In this document: piece after piece, positions 1-6,545 of the stretch | How the letters are laid out: the number at the start of each line of letters is the position of its first letter | How positions within the stretch are numbered: the first letter of the stretch is position 1 | Source of the DNA: JBDZUZ01 sp040255445 | GTDB lineage: Bacteria > Planctomycetota > Phycisphaerae > Phycisphaerales > UBA1924 | Reading direction: 5' to 3' | Assembly: GCA_040255445.1 (NCBI GenBank) | Contig: JBDZUZ010000165.1 | Location: forward strand, 1-7,881 | Length of the DNA stretch: 7,881 nt | Program-made: the position numbers and the translations under genes | The notes under the pieces: model-generated | Told to the model about the DNA's origin: nothing | Seen by the model: only the letters and a program-made list of their open reading frames with translations | Database searches by the model: none

Positions 1-488
1 CCTTCGGTGGTCACGACATGGCCGCGGGGATGCGGGTGTCGCACGCGGAGTTTGAGGCGTTTGTCGAGGAGTTCACCGCCGCGGCGAACGCGGGGATCGC
101 GCCCGATGCGCTGGTAGGGACGAGTTCGTACGACTGCGATGCGGACCTGTCGGAGTTGTCGGTGGAGGTGGTGCGGGAGCTGGGGCGGCTGGGGCCGTTC
201 GGGCGTGAGAATCCATCGGTGCGGCTCGCGTTGCGGGGTGTGCGCATCGCGTGGCGACCGGAGGTGTTCGGCCGGAACAACAAGCATTTGAGTTTGAAGT
301 TGAGATCGTCAAGTCCGCGCGCGACGACGGCCCGGGAGATCCGGGCCGTCGGCTGGAACATGCACGAGTTGGCGTCGAAGGTGCGTGCGGGTGAGGAGGT
401 TGATGTCCTCGCTTCGCCGCGGATCTCGACGTTCGGCGGTGTGATGCGGGTCGAGCTTGATCTGATCGACATCGCCCGCCGCGGCTGA
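1..488 (+). CDS. recJ: Single-stranded-DNA-specific exonuclease RecJ, C-terminal part (5' end outside the window)
   Basis: RecJ degrades single-stranded DNA 5' to 3' in recombination and mismatch or base-excision repair in the cytoplasm. The reading frame is open from base 3 at the left edge and ends at a TGA, giving 161 visible residues. The first of these are FGGHDMAAGM, the glycine/histidine motif (GGHxxAAG) that closes the DHHA1 part of the catalytic core. The rest fits the RecJ OB-fold: an LGPFGRENP segment at visible residues 63-71, then a beta-rich stretch running to the C-terminus. The DHH catalytic domain (usually several hundred residues) lies upstream, outside the window. The ATG at base 18 lies inside the GGH..AAG motif, so it is internal and not the start. 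The gene converges on the TPR lipoprotein gene with only 6 bases between stop codons, and I see no hairpin terminator there. The family call is firm; only the fragment can be judged. Confidence 0.9.
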   Translation, partial: FGGHDMAAGMRVSHAEFEAFVEEFTAAANAGIAPDALVGTSSYDCDADLSELSVEVVRELGRLGPFGRENPSVRLALRGVRIAWRPEVFGRNNKHLSLKLRSSSPRATTAREIRAVGWNMHELASKVRAGEEVDVLASPRISTFGGVMRVELDLIDIARRG

Positions 489-494
489 TTCTGT

Positions 495-1724
495 TTACTC
501 CGGGACGCTCGCGACAGCGCCGCTCACGGTCTGCGCGAGCTGCGCGGCGGCCTCGCTCTGGGGGTCGAGCTGGAGGGCCTCGTTGTAGCAGGCGAGCGCT
601 GCGGCGGGGTTCTGGGCGTCCTGCTCGATCATGCCCAGGAGCATGAGCGATTCGCTGGTGCGGGTGATGGCGACGGCCTTCTGGGCGCTGGTGCGTGCCC
701 CGGCGGTGTCGCCGGTGCGCCGGAGGTAGAGGGCCCGGAGGATGTGGCCTTCAGCGCGATTGGGGGCGATCGCGACGACCCGGGCGGTCGCCTGGCGGGC
801 GCCGATCATGTCGTTGAGCAGGAAGGATATCTTGGCGAGGCCGATCCATGCTTCGACATCGGAGGAGCCGGAGCTGTCGCGGGTGAGTTCGTAGTAGAGC
901 TCGCGGGCCTCGACGGGGCGGTCGACCTCGAGGAGGCAGACAGCGCGCTTGTGCTTGAGGTCGCGGCGGGCGTTGTAGTCGCGGTTGTTGAGGAGGCTGG
1001 CGAGGTTGTTCTCCGCATCGGCCCAGCGGCCGCTGAGCATCTGGGCGTGGATGAGATCCTCGAGCACGAGCATGTCGGTGGGGGCGAGGAGCTTGGCTTC
1101 GCCGAAGTAGGCGACGGCCTTCTCGGCATCGCCGTCCATGAGGGCGAGCTGGCCCAGGAGCTGACGGACGCCGGGGCTGTGCTCGAAGCGGGTGCGGCGC
1201 TCCTCGAGAAGCGTCCGGGCCTCCTCGCGGCGGTTGAGGTCGACGAGCGTCTCGGCGGTAGCGATGACGTACTGCGGGTTGGAGGGGTCGAGGAGCGCGG
1301 CGGACTGGTAGCACGCGAGGGCTTCCTCGGTGCGGTTGAGGCGCTCGGCGAGGATGCCCTTGTAGTACTTGGCTTCGACGTTGGAGGCGTCGATCTGTTC
1401 GGCGCGGTCGAAGGCGGTGGCGGCGGCTTCGAGGTTGCCCTTCTCGAGCATGATCCGGCCGCGGAGCACGAAGCTGCGCGGGACGGTGTCGTTGAGGGTG
1501 ATCGAGTAGTCGGTGTGGCGGAGGGCCTTGTCCAGGTCGCCGGCGAGGAAGGCCTGGTGGCCCATCTGCCACTCGGTGGCGGACTTGAGGCCGTCCATCT
1601 TCACCTTGGCACTGGAGAGGTGTTCCTTGGTGTACTTGCCGTGCCCGCCGGTGCAGCCGCCGGCGAGGGCGGCGAGGGTGGCGGCGAGGAGGACGAGGGA
1701 GCGGGCGGCGTTGCGACGGGCCAT
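495..1724 (-). CDS. TPR-repeat lipoprotein (PilF/PilW- or TadD-like), candidate pilotin for the adjacent secretin
   Basis: The product is 409 residues. It starts with a lipoprotein signal: MARRNAARS, a hydrophobic run LVLLAATLAALA, then GGC with the lipid-carrying Cys at residue 24. Thr at position +2 does not match the Asp retention signal known from E. coli, so outer-membrane sorting is plausible. From about residue 50 to 390 I count roughly ten degenerate 34-residue TPR units. The clearest are at 83-116 (LRGRIMLEKGNLEAAATAF), 117-150 and 357-390 (ALACYNEALQLDPQ). I chose the ATG at 1724 over an in-frame ATG at 1769 because it starts directly at a good signal peptide and has a GGGGG Shine-Dalgarno 7 bases upstream. 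The gene follows the secretin gene on the same strand after about 105 bases. Known PilF/PilW and TadD proteins are TPR lipoproteins that help secretins insert or assemble, usually with about six repeats. A pilotin role is inferred from this neighbourhood; general scaffolding is the alternative. Confidence 0.85.
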   Translation of the reverse strand: MARRNAARSLVLLAATLAALAGGCTGGHGKYTKEHLSSAKVKMDGLKSATEWQMGHQAFLAGDLDKALRHTDYSITLNDTVPRSFVLRGRIMLEKGNLEAAATAFDRAEQIDASNVEAKYYKGILAERLNRTEEALACYQSAALLDPSNPQYVIATAETLVDLNRREEARTLLEERRTRFEHSPGVRQLLGQLALMDGDAEKAVAYFGEAKLLAPTDMLVLEDLIHAQMLSGRWADAENNLASLLNNRDYNARRDLKHKRAVCLLEVDRPVEARELYYELTRDSSGSSDVEAWIGLAKISFLLNDMIGARQATARVVAIAPNRAEGHILRALYLRRTGDTAGARTSAQKAVAITRTSESLMLLGMIEQDAQNPAAALACYNEALQLDPQSEAAAQLAQTVSGAVASVPE

Positions 1725-1731
1725 GGGCGAA

Positions 1732-1736
1732 CCCCC
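1732..1736 (-). promoter_or_regulatory. Ribosome binding site that decides the TPR lipoprotein start
   Basis: On the minus strand a GGGGGTT stretch sits 7 bases before the ATG at 1724-1722. This supports that ATG, which opens directly on the signal peptide, over the in-frame ATG 45 bases further upstream. Confidence 0.55.
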
Positions 1737-1782
1737 ATTTCCCCGGGTCCCTGCACCACTCGACCACAAAACCCCAACGGCC

Positions 1783-1825
1783 CCCCCGGTGCGGGGGCGT
1801 CCGCCTGGGGATCAGTGATCGGACG
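1783..1825 (-). terminator. Two tandem hairpins just after the secretin stop; possible terminator or attenuator
   Basis: Reading the minus strand from the secretin TAA, CGTCCG (1825-1820) pairs with CGGACG (1803-1798) around a 16-base loop. It is followed at once by CCCCCG (1797-1792) pairing with CGGGGG (1788-1783) around a 3-base loop. A TTTT occurs only about 12 bases beyond the second stem, so this is not a textbook intrinsic terminator. It may reduce read-through from the secretin into the TPR lipoprotein gene or protect a processed 3' end. The pairing is visible; the function is inferred. Confidence 0.35.
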
Positions 1826-1829
1826 TTGC

Positions 1830-3995
1830 TTACTTACCGTCGAAGATCGGCTCTTCGGAGGCGTTGCTGAAGGTTTCGGCGGGAACTTCCGCGTTGTTAT
1901 CGAAACCAGAGTTCGCGGTGTTGAACACGGGGCCGATGAGGTTCCATGCACCGCCCATGAGGCCGCGGCTGCCGATCCACATGCCGGCCGTGGGGGTCCC
2001 CTCGAAGGTGGGGTAGCCGTTGGCGGAGGTGGTCATGACCGGCGTGGACGGGGCCGTCTCGCTGGTCGAGGCCTGGGTGGTCTCGGCCGTGGCGGTTGTG
2101 GGGGTCGTTGCGTTGGAGTCGGTGCTGTCGGTGTTGAAGGTCTGCGTGCCGCCGGTCGCGGTCTGGTTGAAGACCGGCTGGGTCATGTTGAAGGTGCTCG
2201 CCGACGTCGAGGTGGGGGCGTTGTTCCAGTTGGCGGAGACCGAGGCGGCCTCGCCGTGGATGATGTGGTCGAGCATGCTGCGGTTGAGCGAGGGGACCTC
2301 GCCGTCGAGCTGTTCGCGGAGGCGGATGGCCTCGGGCTGGTTGGTGTTCAGCCAGAGGGACTGCTTGAGCTTCCAGCGGGCCTCGTCGTTCTTGCCCTCG
2401 CGGACAAGGCGATCGGCCTCGACGTTGAGCTGGGCGGTGCGCTTCTCGCGGCTCCAGAAGAGGAGGCCGTTGCGGGCGCCGGCGCGGGCGTTCTCGGCGG
2501 TTTCCATGCCGCGGACGCCGCCGTTGGTCAGCATCGTGTCGTTCACGATGGTCGGCGTGATGAGGAAGATGATCTCGTTGCGCTGGGTCTCATCGTCGTT
2601 GCCGCGGAAGGCGCGGCCGACGATCGGGATGTCGCCCAGGAAGGGAACCTGGCGGCGGGTCGAGACGGTCGACTCGCGGAACAGGCCGCCCAGGACGACG
2701 GTCTGGCCGTCGCGGACGATGACGTTGGTGACGAGCTCGTTGGTGATCTCGTCGGGGATGGTGACGGCGGCGCCGGTGGCGTCGGAGGTCTCGCGGATGA
2801 CCGCTTCAGAGACCTGCGGCTTGAGCTCCATCCGGATCATGCCCTCGTTGGTGACGAAGGGGCGGAAGTAGAGCTGGGTACCAGTGTCCAGGAACTCGAC
2901 GGACTGCGTGGTCGCGGTGTCGGTCGAGGTGGTCTGGAGGTAGCCGACCTTGCGGCCGACCAGGACGCGGCTGGGCTGACGGTTGAGGGCCAGGATCTTC
3001 GGGTTGGAGAGGATCGTGGTGTCGGTGACCTCATCGAGGACCCGCATGAAGACGGCGACGTCATTGGAGACGATGCCGACCTTCAGGCCGCCGGGGCCGG
3101 AGACGTTGCCGATGTTGGTGGAGACGCCCGAGCCGCCGCCGTCGGCGGGGAACTGCGTGCTGCCGCCGGGGGTCGAGCGGCCGCCGATGAGGGCGTTGGC
3201 CGCCTGGAGCGGGCCGCCGACGCCGACGAACTCGCCGAAGTCGAGGTCGGAGATGATCGAGAAGTCGACACCGAAGGCGTTGGCTTCGTTGAGGGCGGTC
3301 TGGAGGATCGTCGCCTCGACGAGCACCTGCGCGGGGCGGGTGTCGATCTGGCCGATCAGGGTTTCGATCTCCGCGACGTTCTCTTCGAAGTCGTAGACGA
3401 CGAGCATGGAGTCGTGGGCGTACTCCTCGCCGCCGATCGGGGTGTCGCCGATCGAGGGGAAGTTCGCGGTCTTGCCGTTGGTCTTGATCTGGCCCTTCTC
3501 GGAGAGGAGGGGCTTGACGAACTCGGCGGCGTCGATCGAGTTGAGGTAGTTGAGCTTGAGGACCTTGCTGACGCGGAGGCGCTCGAGCTCGTTGATCTGC
3601 TTGAGCTCATCGAAGGTGTAGACGTAGATGAACTTGCCTTCCTCGCGGTAGCCGAAGCCGTTGACGTTGAGGACGGCGTCGAGGGCCTCGTAGAAGGTGA
3701 CGCCGTAGAGGTTGGCGGTGACGCGGGCGGAGACGTTGCGGCTCGCGACGATGTTGCGCTGGCTCTGGATCGAGAGCATCTCGAGGACGTTGGCCAGGTC
3801 CTCATCAACGACGTGGAGGTTGGCGATGCCGTGGTCATCGACCTTGACGACCGAGCCGGGGGCCGGGGGGGCCGGGGGCGCGGGGGGCGCGCCGTCCTGG
3901 GCCAGGGCGATCGTGCCGCCGGCGAGGATCGCCAGGAGCGGCAGGCCGCACGTACTCATCCGGAAGAACCGACCGCTGCCCTGCTTGTTCAGCAT
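1830..3995 (-). CDS. Outer-membrane secretin (PilQ/GspD family) with a long C-terminal extension
   Basis: The product (721 residues) is predicted to form the multimeric outer-membrane channel of a type IV pilus or type II secretion machine. Residues 1-32 are a signal peptide with likely cleavage after ALA, followed by a Pro/Ala linker (about 36-47). An N0/STN-like domain covers about 55-127. It contains NIVASRNVSARVTANLYGV and ends in FIYVYT. A single N1 (secretin_N) domain covers about 145-220. The secretin core covers about 221-485, with ILSNPKILALN, VTNVIVRDGQTVVLGGLF, the signature VPFLGDIPIVG at 450-460, and EIIFLITPTIV. One N1 domain resembles PilQ more than the multi-N-domain GspD, but I see no AMIN domain. 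The 230-residue tail is unusual: one TPR-like helical hairpin (about 523-560), a Thr/Ser-rich stretch (about 594-656) and a Gly/aromatic end. The ATG at 3995 is chosen because AGAGGTG lies 5 bases upstream and the signal peptide follows; the frame stays open to 4130. No other pilus or secretion genes are visible, so the exact system is open. Confidence 0.93.
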   Translation of the reverse strand: MLNKQGSGRFFRMSTCGLPLLAILAGGTIALAQDGAPPAPPAPPAPGSVVKVDDHGIANLHVVDEDLANVLEMLSIQSQRNIVASRNVSARVTANLYGVTFYEALDAVLNVNGFGYREEGKFIYVYTFDELKQINELERLRVSKVLKLNYLNSIDAAEFVKPLLSEKGQIKTNGKTANFPSIGDTPIGGEEYAHDSMLVVYDFEENVAEIETLIGQIDTRPAQVLVEATILQTALNEANAFGVDFSIISDLDFGEFVGVGGPLQAANALIGGRSTPGGSTQFPADGGGSGVSTNIGNVSGPGGLKVGIVSNDVAVFMRVLDEVTDTTILSNPKILALNRQPSRVLVGRKVGYLQTTSTDTATTQSVEFLDTGTQLYFRPFVTNEGMIRMELKPQVSEAVIRETSDATGAAVTIPDEITNELVTNVIVRDGQTVVLGGLFRESTVSTRRQVPFLGDIPIVGRAFRGNDDETQRNEIIFLITPTIVNDTMLTNGGVRGMETAENARAGARNGLLFWSREKRTAQLNVEADRLVREGKNDEARWKLKQSLWLNTNQPEAIRLREQLDGEVPSLNRSMLDHIIHGEAASVSANWNNAPTSTSASTFNMTQPVFNQTATGGTQTFNTDSTDSNATTPTTATAETTQASTSETAPSTPVMTTSANGYPTFEGTPTAGMWIGSRGLMGGAWNLIGPVFNTANSGFDNNAEVPAETFSNASEEPIFDGK

Positions 3996-4283
3996 GAATG
4001 CACCTCTTTGATTGCCTGTGATCTTGCGTGCCGCGTGGGATTCGTGACGGATGCCCCTCCGCCGCTTGGCGCGGGTCGGACAGCCGATCGTCTCTTGTGT
4101 CGTCTGTTCCGAGCAGGGACTTTGCGCCAACCGTCGGGCCTCGCGAGACTTTGCAATCGCGGGGGTTGGGGCAAGGCTGCCGGTCTGGGTAAGAAGGCCG
4201 CTCAGACGACGGCAGAGGCGCAGCGCAACAACGGCGCGGCCGCGGCACGCGGCTTGGTAGTCCGAGAATGGCGGGGAATCAGG
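3996..4283 (-). promoter_or_regulatory. 288-base upstream region of the secretin gene with its ribosome binding site
   Basis: This gap separates the hydrolase stop from the secretin ATG, both on the minus strand, and probably holds the secretin promoter and leader. The strong Shine-Dalgarno AAAGAGGTG (4009-4001) ends 5 bases before the ATG and fixes the start. I see no convincing -35/-10 pair. Two direct copies of GCAAAGTC (minus strand, 4154-4147 and 4125-4118) start 29 bases apart and could be an operator or chance. The in-frame extension of the secretin ORF through part of this region has no signal-peptide character and is not treated as coding. Confidence 0.5.
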
Positions 4284-4979
4284 TCAGCCGCGGACGAACG
4301 GGTTTGACCGCTTCTCGCGGCCGATGGTCGTCTCGGGGCCGTGGCCGGGCAGGATCCGGGTCTGGTCGGGGAGCGGGTAGAGGCGCTCCTTGATCATGCG
4401 GAGGAGGAGATCGTGGTCGCCGCCGGGGAGATCGGTGCGGCCGATGGACCCGGCGAAGAGGGCGTCTCCGGCGATGGCCACCCCCAGTTCAGGGCAGTAG
4501 AGGGCGATCGAGCCGGGGGAGTGGCCCGGGACGTGGATGACCTGCCAGCGGGCGGCACCGGTCTGGACTGCGTCGCCGGGGGCGAGGGTGCGGTCGGGGG
4601 CGGGGTAGCTGACGGGCTCGCCGAAGGCCGCGGAGAGGTTCCGCTCGGGGTCGGGGAGCCAGTCGGCCTCCGCGGCGTGCATCCAGATGGGGAGGCCGGG
4701 GAAGGCCTTGCGGACGGCCGGGATGCCGGCGATGTGGTCTATGTGGGCGTGGGTGAGGATGAGGGCCTTGGGCTCAAGATCCGCCTGTCGTATCCATCGG
4801 ATCATGTCCTCTGGTTCGAAACCGGCGTCGACGATCCAGCAACCGGGGTCTGACTGGGAGCGGATGACGTAGCAGTTGGTCTGAAAGGGCCCGGGGTCGA
4901 ATCGGACCAGTTCGATGGAGCCGGGCTGGAGGGGGCCGGGCGCGATCTTGCCGCTGTCGGAAGGGTGCTGTTCGTGCAT
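4284..4979 (-). CDS. Metallo-beta-lactamase-fold hydrolase, glyoxalase-II-like (GloB/YcbL type)
   Basis: The product is a 231-residue cytoplasmic enzyme with no signal peptide. It carries the full binuclear metal set of the family: THAHIDH (H77, H79, D81, H82), GHSPGS (H153), GDALFAGSIGRTDLPGGD (D172) and LPGHGPETT (H213). The C-terminal IGREKRSNPF ending is typical of the short glyoxalase-II relatives (YcbL-like), which lack the extra alpha-helical substrate domain of classical GloB. Those enzymes hydrolyse thioesters such as hydroxyacyl-thiol adducts in methylglyoxal detoxification; the true substrate here cannot be read from sequence. The length is close to the usual 210-220 plus a short N-terminal addition. 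The ATG at 4979 has no Shine-Dalgarno but has TAGTAT ending 6 bases upstream, which suggests a leaderless transcript. It is divergent from the cupin gene. Confidence 0.9.
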   Translation of the reverse strand: MHEQHPSDSGKIAPGPLQPGSIELVRFDPGPFQTNCYVIRSQSDPGCWIVDAGFEPEDMIRWIRQADLEPKALILTHAHIDHIAGIPAVRKAFPGLPIWMHAAEADWLPDPERNLSAAFGEPVSYPAPDRTLAPGDAVQTGAARWQVIHVPGHSPGSIALYCPELGVAIAGDALFAGSIGRTDLPGGDHDLLLRMIKERLYPLPDQTRILPGHGPETTIGREKRSNPFVRG

Positions 4980-5045
4980 CGTGGGATACTAGATAAGCTA
5001 GAGGTGAGGGCGGGCACTTTGCCGGCCCGTTGAGCGAGGAACGCG
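4980..5045. promoter_or_regulatory. Divergent intergenic region between hydrolase and cupin genes; likely two promoters
   Basis: This 66-base spacer contains an AT-rich island (about 4986-5000) in GC-rich surroundings. On the minus strand, TAGTAT (4991-4986) sits 6 bases before the hydrolase ATG, the distance expected for a -10 box with transcription starting on the A of the start codon. On the plus strand, GATACT and AGATAA lie in the same island and could be the -10 for the cupin gene. No good -35 is visible for either. The cupin ribosome binding site GAGGA (5036-5040) ends 5 bases before its ATG. Confidence 0.4.
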
Positions 5046-5411
5046 ATGCTGATCCGGAACATCAACGACACGCCGCTCACGCCTGTGCAGATGGCGGGTG
5101 TCGAGGGCGCGACGATGGCGATCATGTGCGGTCGGGAGCACGGGGCGCCCAACTTTTCGATGCGGCAGTTCAAGGTTGAGGCCGGCGGGCACACGCCGCG
5201 GCACAGCCACGACTACGAGCACGAGGTGTTCGTGATCGATGGCGGGGGCACGGTGCTGCTGGAAGGCTCGCCGCGGCCGATCCGTGCGGGTGATGTGATC
5301 CTGGTGCCGGCGAACGAGGAGCACCAGTTCAAGGCCGGCGATGCGGGGCTTCGTTTTCTGTGCCTGGTGCCGGGGACGCGGAACTGCGGCGACCCGACGC
5401 CGGGGAGCTGA
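5046..5411 (+). CDS. Small single-domain cupin (cupin_2 type)
   Basis: The 121-residue product is one beta-barrel cupin domain that probably binds a divalent metal. Motif 1 runs GGHTPRHSHDYEHEVFVIDGGG (residues 47-68 with one residue between stretches), giving likely ligands H53, H55 and E60. Motif 2 is GDVILVPANEEHQF (82-95), giving H93 as the fourth ligand. All four ligands expected for a metal cupin are present. The start is supported by GAGGA 5 bases upstream. Such small cupins range from dioxygenases and isomerases to sugar- or ligand-binding proteins, so the reaction cannot be assigned. The next gene follows after 70 bases on the same strand and may be co-transcribed. No signal peptide is seen, so it is probably cytoplasmic. 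Confidence 0.88.
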   Translation: MLIRNINDTPLTPVQMAGVEGATMAIMCGREHGAPNFSMRQFKVEAGGHTPRHSHDYEHEVFVIDGGGTVLLEGSPRPIRAGDVILVPANEEHQFKAGDAGLRFLCLVPGTRNCGDPTPGS

Positions 5412-5481
5412 GTTGGAAAGCTGAGTCTGCGGCGTGGTTCCCGATGGAGCGGGCGCGGGTGTGTGAAAGGAGTGAGCGCGT

Positions 5482-6450
5482 ATGGAAAAGGCGATCCAGA
5501 AGAAGCGGTCGGGCCCTTCGGCGGGGCCGGTGCTCGCGTTGCTGTTCGTGCTGTATGGCCTGGCCCTGGCGCTCTCGGTCGTTCTCGCGTACAACGGGAG
5601 CAAGGAGCTGGGCGCGGCAGGTGTGCTGCTGGTTCTGACGATGGCGCCGGTGGCGTTCGTCGTGACGCTCTCGCTCAACGGGCGGTTCATCCGCACGATG
5701 AGCGAGCGGGTGGACACGGTGGCGCGGGTCGTGCAGAACATGGCCGACCACAACGCACTGTCGGATGATGCGCGGCGGGTGCTCAACCGCGAGCACGAGC
5801 GTGAGCTCCTGCGACAGGCGATCGAGGAAGACATCGCGACGCGGAATTACGATGCCGCGCTGGTGCTGGTGCGCGAGCTTGCCGACCGGTTCGGCTTCCG
5901 CGCCGATGCGGAAGAGTTCCGCCAGCGGATCACGCAGGTGCGTGCTGAAACGCTCGAGCGCGAGGTGTCGGATGCGATCGCGTATCTGGACGGGCTGATC
6001 ATCCAGCGGCGGTGGGAGCAGGCGTTCGCCGATGCGCAGCGGATCCAGCGGCTGTATCCCGAGAGCGGTCGGGTCGAGGGGCTGCGCGACCGGGTGCAGC
6101 AGGCGAAGGGTTCGTACAAGTCGGACCTGGAGCGGCGGTTCCTGCTGGCAGCGCAGGAAGGGCGGCACGAGGAGGCGCTGACGCTGCTGAAGGAGCTGGA
6201 TTTCTACCTGACGCCCGTCGAGGCCGAGCCGCTGCGCGAGATGGCGCGGGGCGTGATCGGCAAAGCGCGGGAGAACCTGGGTGTGAGCTTCCGGCTCGCG
6301 GTACAGGACCGGCGCTGGCGCGAGGCCGCGCGGATCGGCGAGCGGATCATCGCGGAGTTTCCCAACACGCGCATGGCCGCGGAGGTGCGGAACATCATCG
6401 ATGGGCTGCGCACGCGGGCGGCGAACGGGCAGGAGGCGGCGGCGACGTAA
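5482..6450 (+). CDS. Two-helix membrane protein with four TPR-like cytoplasmic repeats, function unknown
   Basis: I do not recognise this 322-residue protein. It begins with a basic stretch (MEKAIQKKRS), then two hydrophobic segments at about 15-37 and 44-66 that look like a membrane hairpin with both ends in the cytoplasm. A charged helix (about 75-112, including LNREHERELLRQAIEED) follows. Four helical repeats of about 40 residues come next, at roughly 113-150, 162-205, 216-258 and 266-309. Each repeats a pattern like 'RRW/RNY/GRH xEA ... F/YP', for example RRWEQAFADAQRIQRLYPES and RRWREAARIGERIIAEFPNT. This is the TPR-like arrangement of tetratrico or Sel1-like scaffolds. The start is supported by AAAGGAG 9 bases upstream. 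A membrane-anchored protein-interaction scaffold is the reasonable inference. The gene is convergent with lspA across a repeat-bearing spacer. Confidence 0.85.
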   Translation: MEKAIQKKRSGPSAGPVLALLFVLYGLALALSVVLAYNGSKELGAAGVLLVLTMAPVAFVVTLSLNGRFIRTMSERVDTVARVVQNMADHNALSDDARRVLNREHERELLRQAIEEDIATRNYDAALVLVRELADRFGFRADAEEFRQRITQVRAETLEREVSDAIAYLDGLIIQRRWEQAFADAQRIQRLYPESGRVEGLRDRVQQAKGSYKSDLERRFLLAAQEGRHEEALTLLKELDFYLTPVEAEPLREMARGVIGKARENLGVSFRLAVQDRRWREAARIGERIIAEFPNTRMAAEVRNIIDGLRTRAANGQEAAAT

Positions 6451-6490
6451 CGGGCGTTGCCCGGAAGAGCCCGGTGAGAGGGCGTTCAAT

Positions 6491-6500
6491 CGCTGCAGCG
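6491..6500. repeat. Perfect 10-base palindrome CGCTGCAGCG
   Basis: CGCTGCAGCG equals its own reverse complement. It lies 40 bases after the stop of the two-helix membrane protein gene and just before the stem-loop and tandem repeats. It may be chance in GC-rich DNA or part of the same structured 3' region. Confidence 0.4.
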
Positions 6501-6515
6501 CGAGGTGCGCTGATG

Positions 6516-6545
6516 CACAGGCTGGCTCAGAGCAGCCAGCCTGTG
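6516..6545. terminator. Strong 12-bp stem-loop between convergent genes; possible two-way terminator
   Basis: CACAGGCTGGCT (6516-6527) pairs perfectly with AGCCAGCCTGTG (6534-6545) around a 6-base loop. The structure reads the same way on both strands and lies between the stop of the membrane protein gene (6450) and the stop of lspA (6600), where a shared terminator is expected. No T-tract follows on either strand, so an intrinsic terminator of the E. coli type is not shown. The right arm is also the first part of a tandem repeat. Confidence 0.45.

Noticed and set aside
1725..1769. TPR lipoprotein start at the upstream in-frame ATG (1769)
   Set aside because: It would put 15 Gly/Ser-rich residues ahead of a complete lipoprotein signal; the ATG at 1724 has a GGGGG ribosome binding site and begins the signal peptide directly.
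4112..4129. Sigma-54 promoter (TGGC...TGC) upstream of the secretin on the minus strand
   Set aside because: The GG-to-GC distance is 2 bases longer than the strict sigma-54 spacing, and the -12 element lacks the TTGC form.
3996..4130. Secretin start at the upstream in-frame ATG (4130)
   Set aside because: The added 45 residues have no signal character and would bury the signal peptide; the ATG at 3995 has a strong Shine-Dalgarno.
4240..4252. CCGCG-GCA-CGCGG hairpin as terminator of the hydrolase gene
   Set aside because: It has only 5 base pairs and no T-tract, and such short GC palindromes are expected by chance at this base composition.
744..4307. A 1187-codon open frame on the plus strand across the TPR lipoprotein and secretin genes
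   Set aside because: It is the antisense shadow of two well-supported genes. Its translation is monotonous Gly/Val/Glu/Asp-rich sequence with no domain, and it spans both genes and their spacers, as expected when GC-rich codons are read on the opposite strand.
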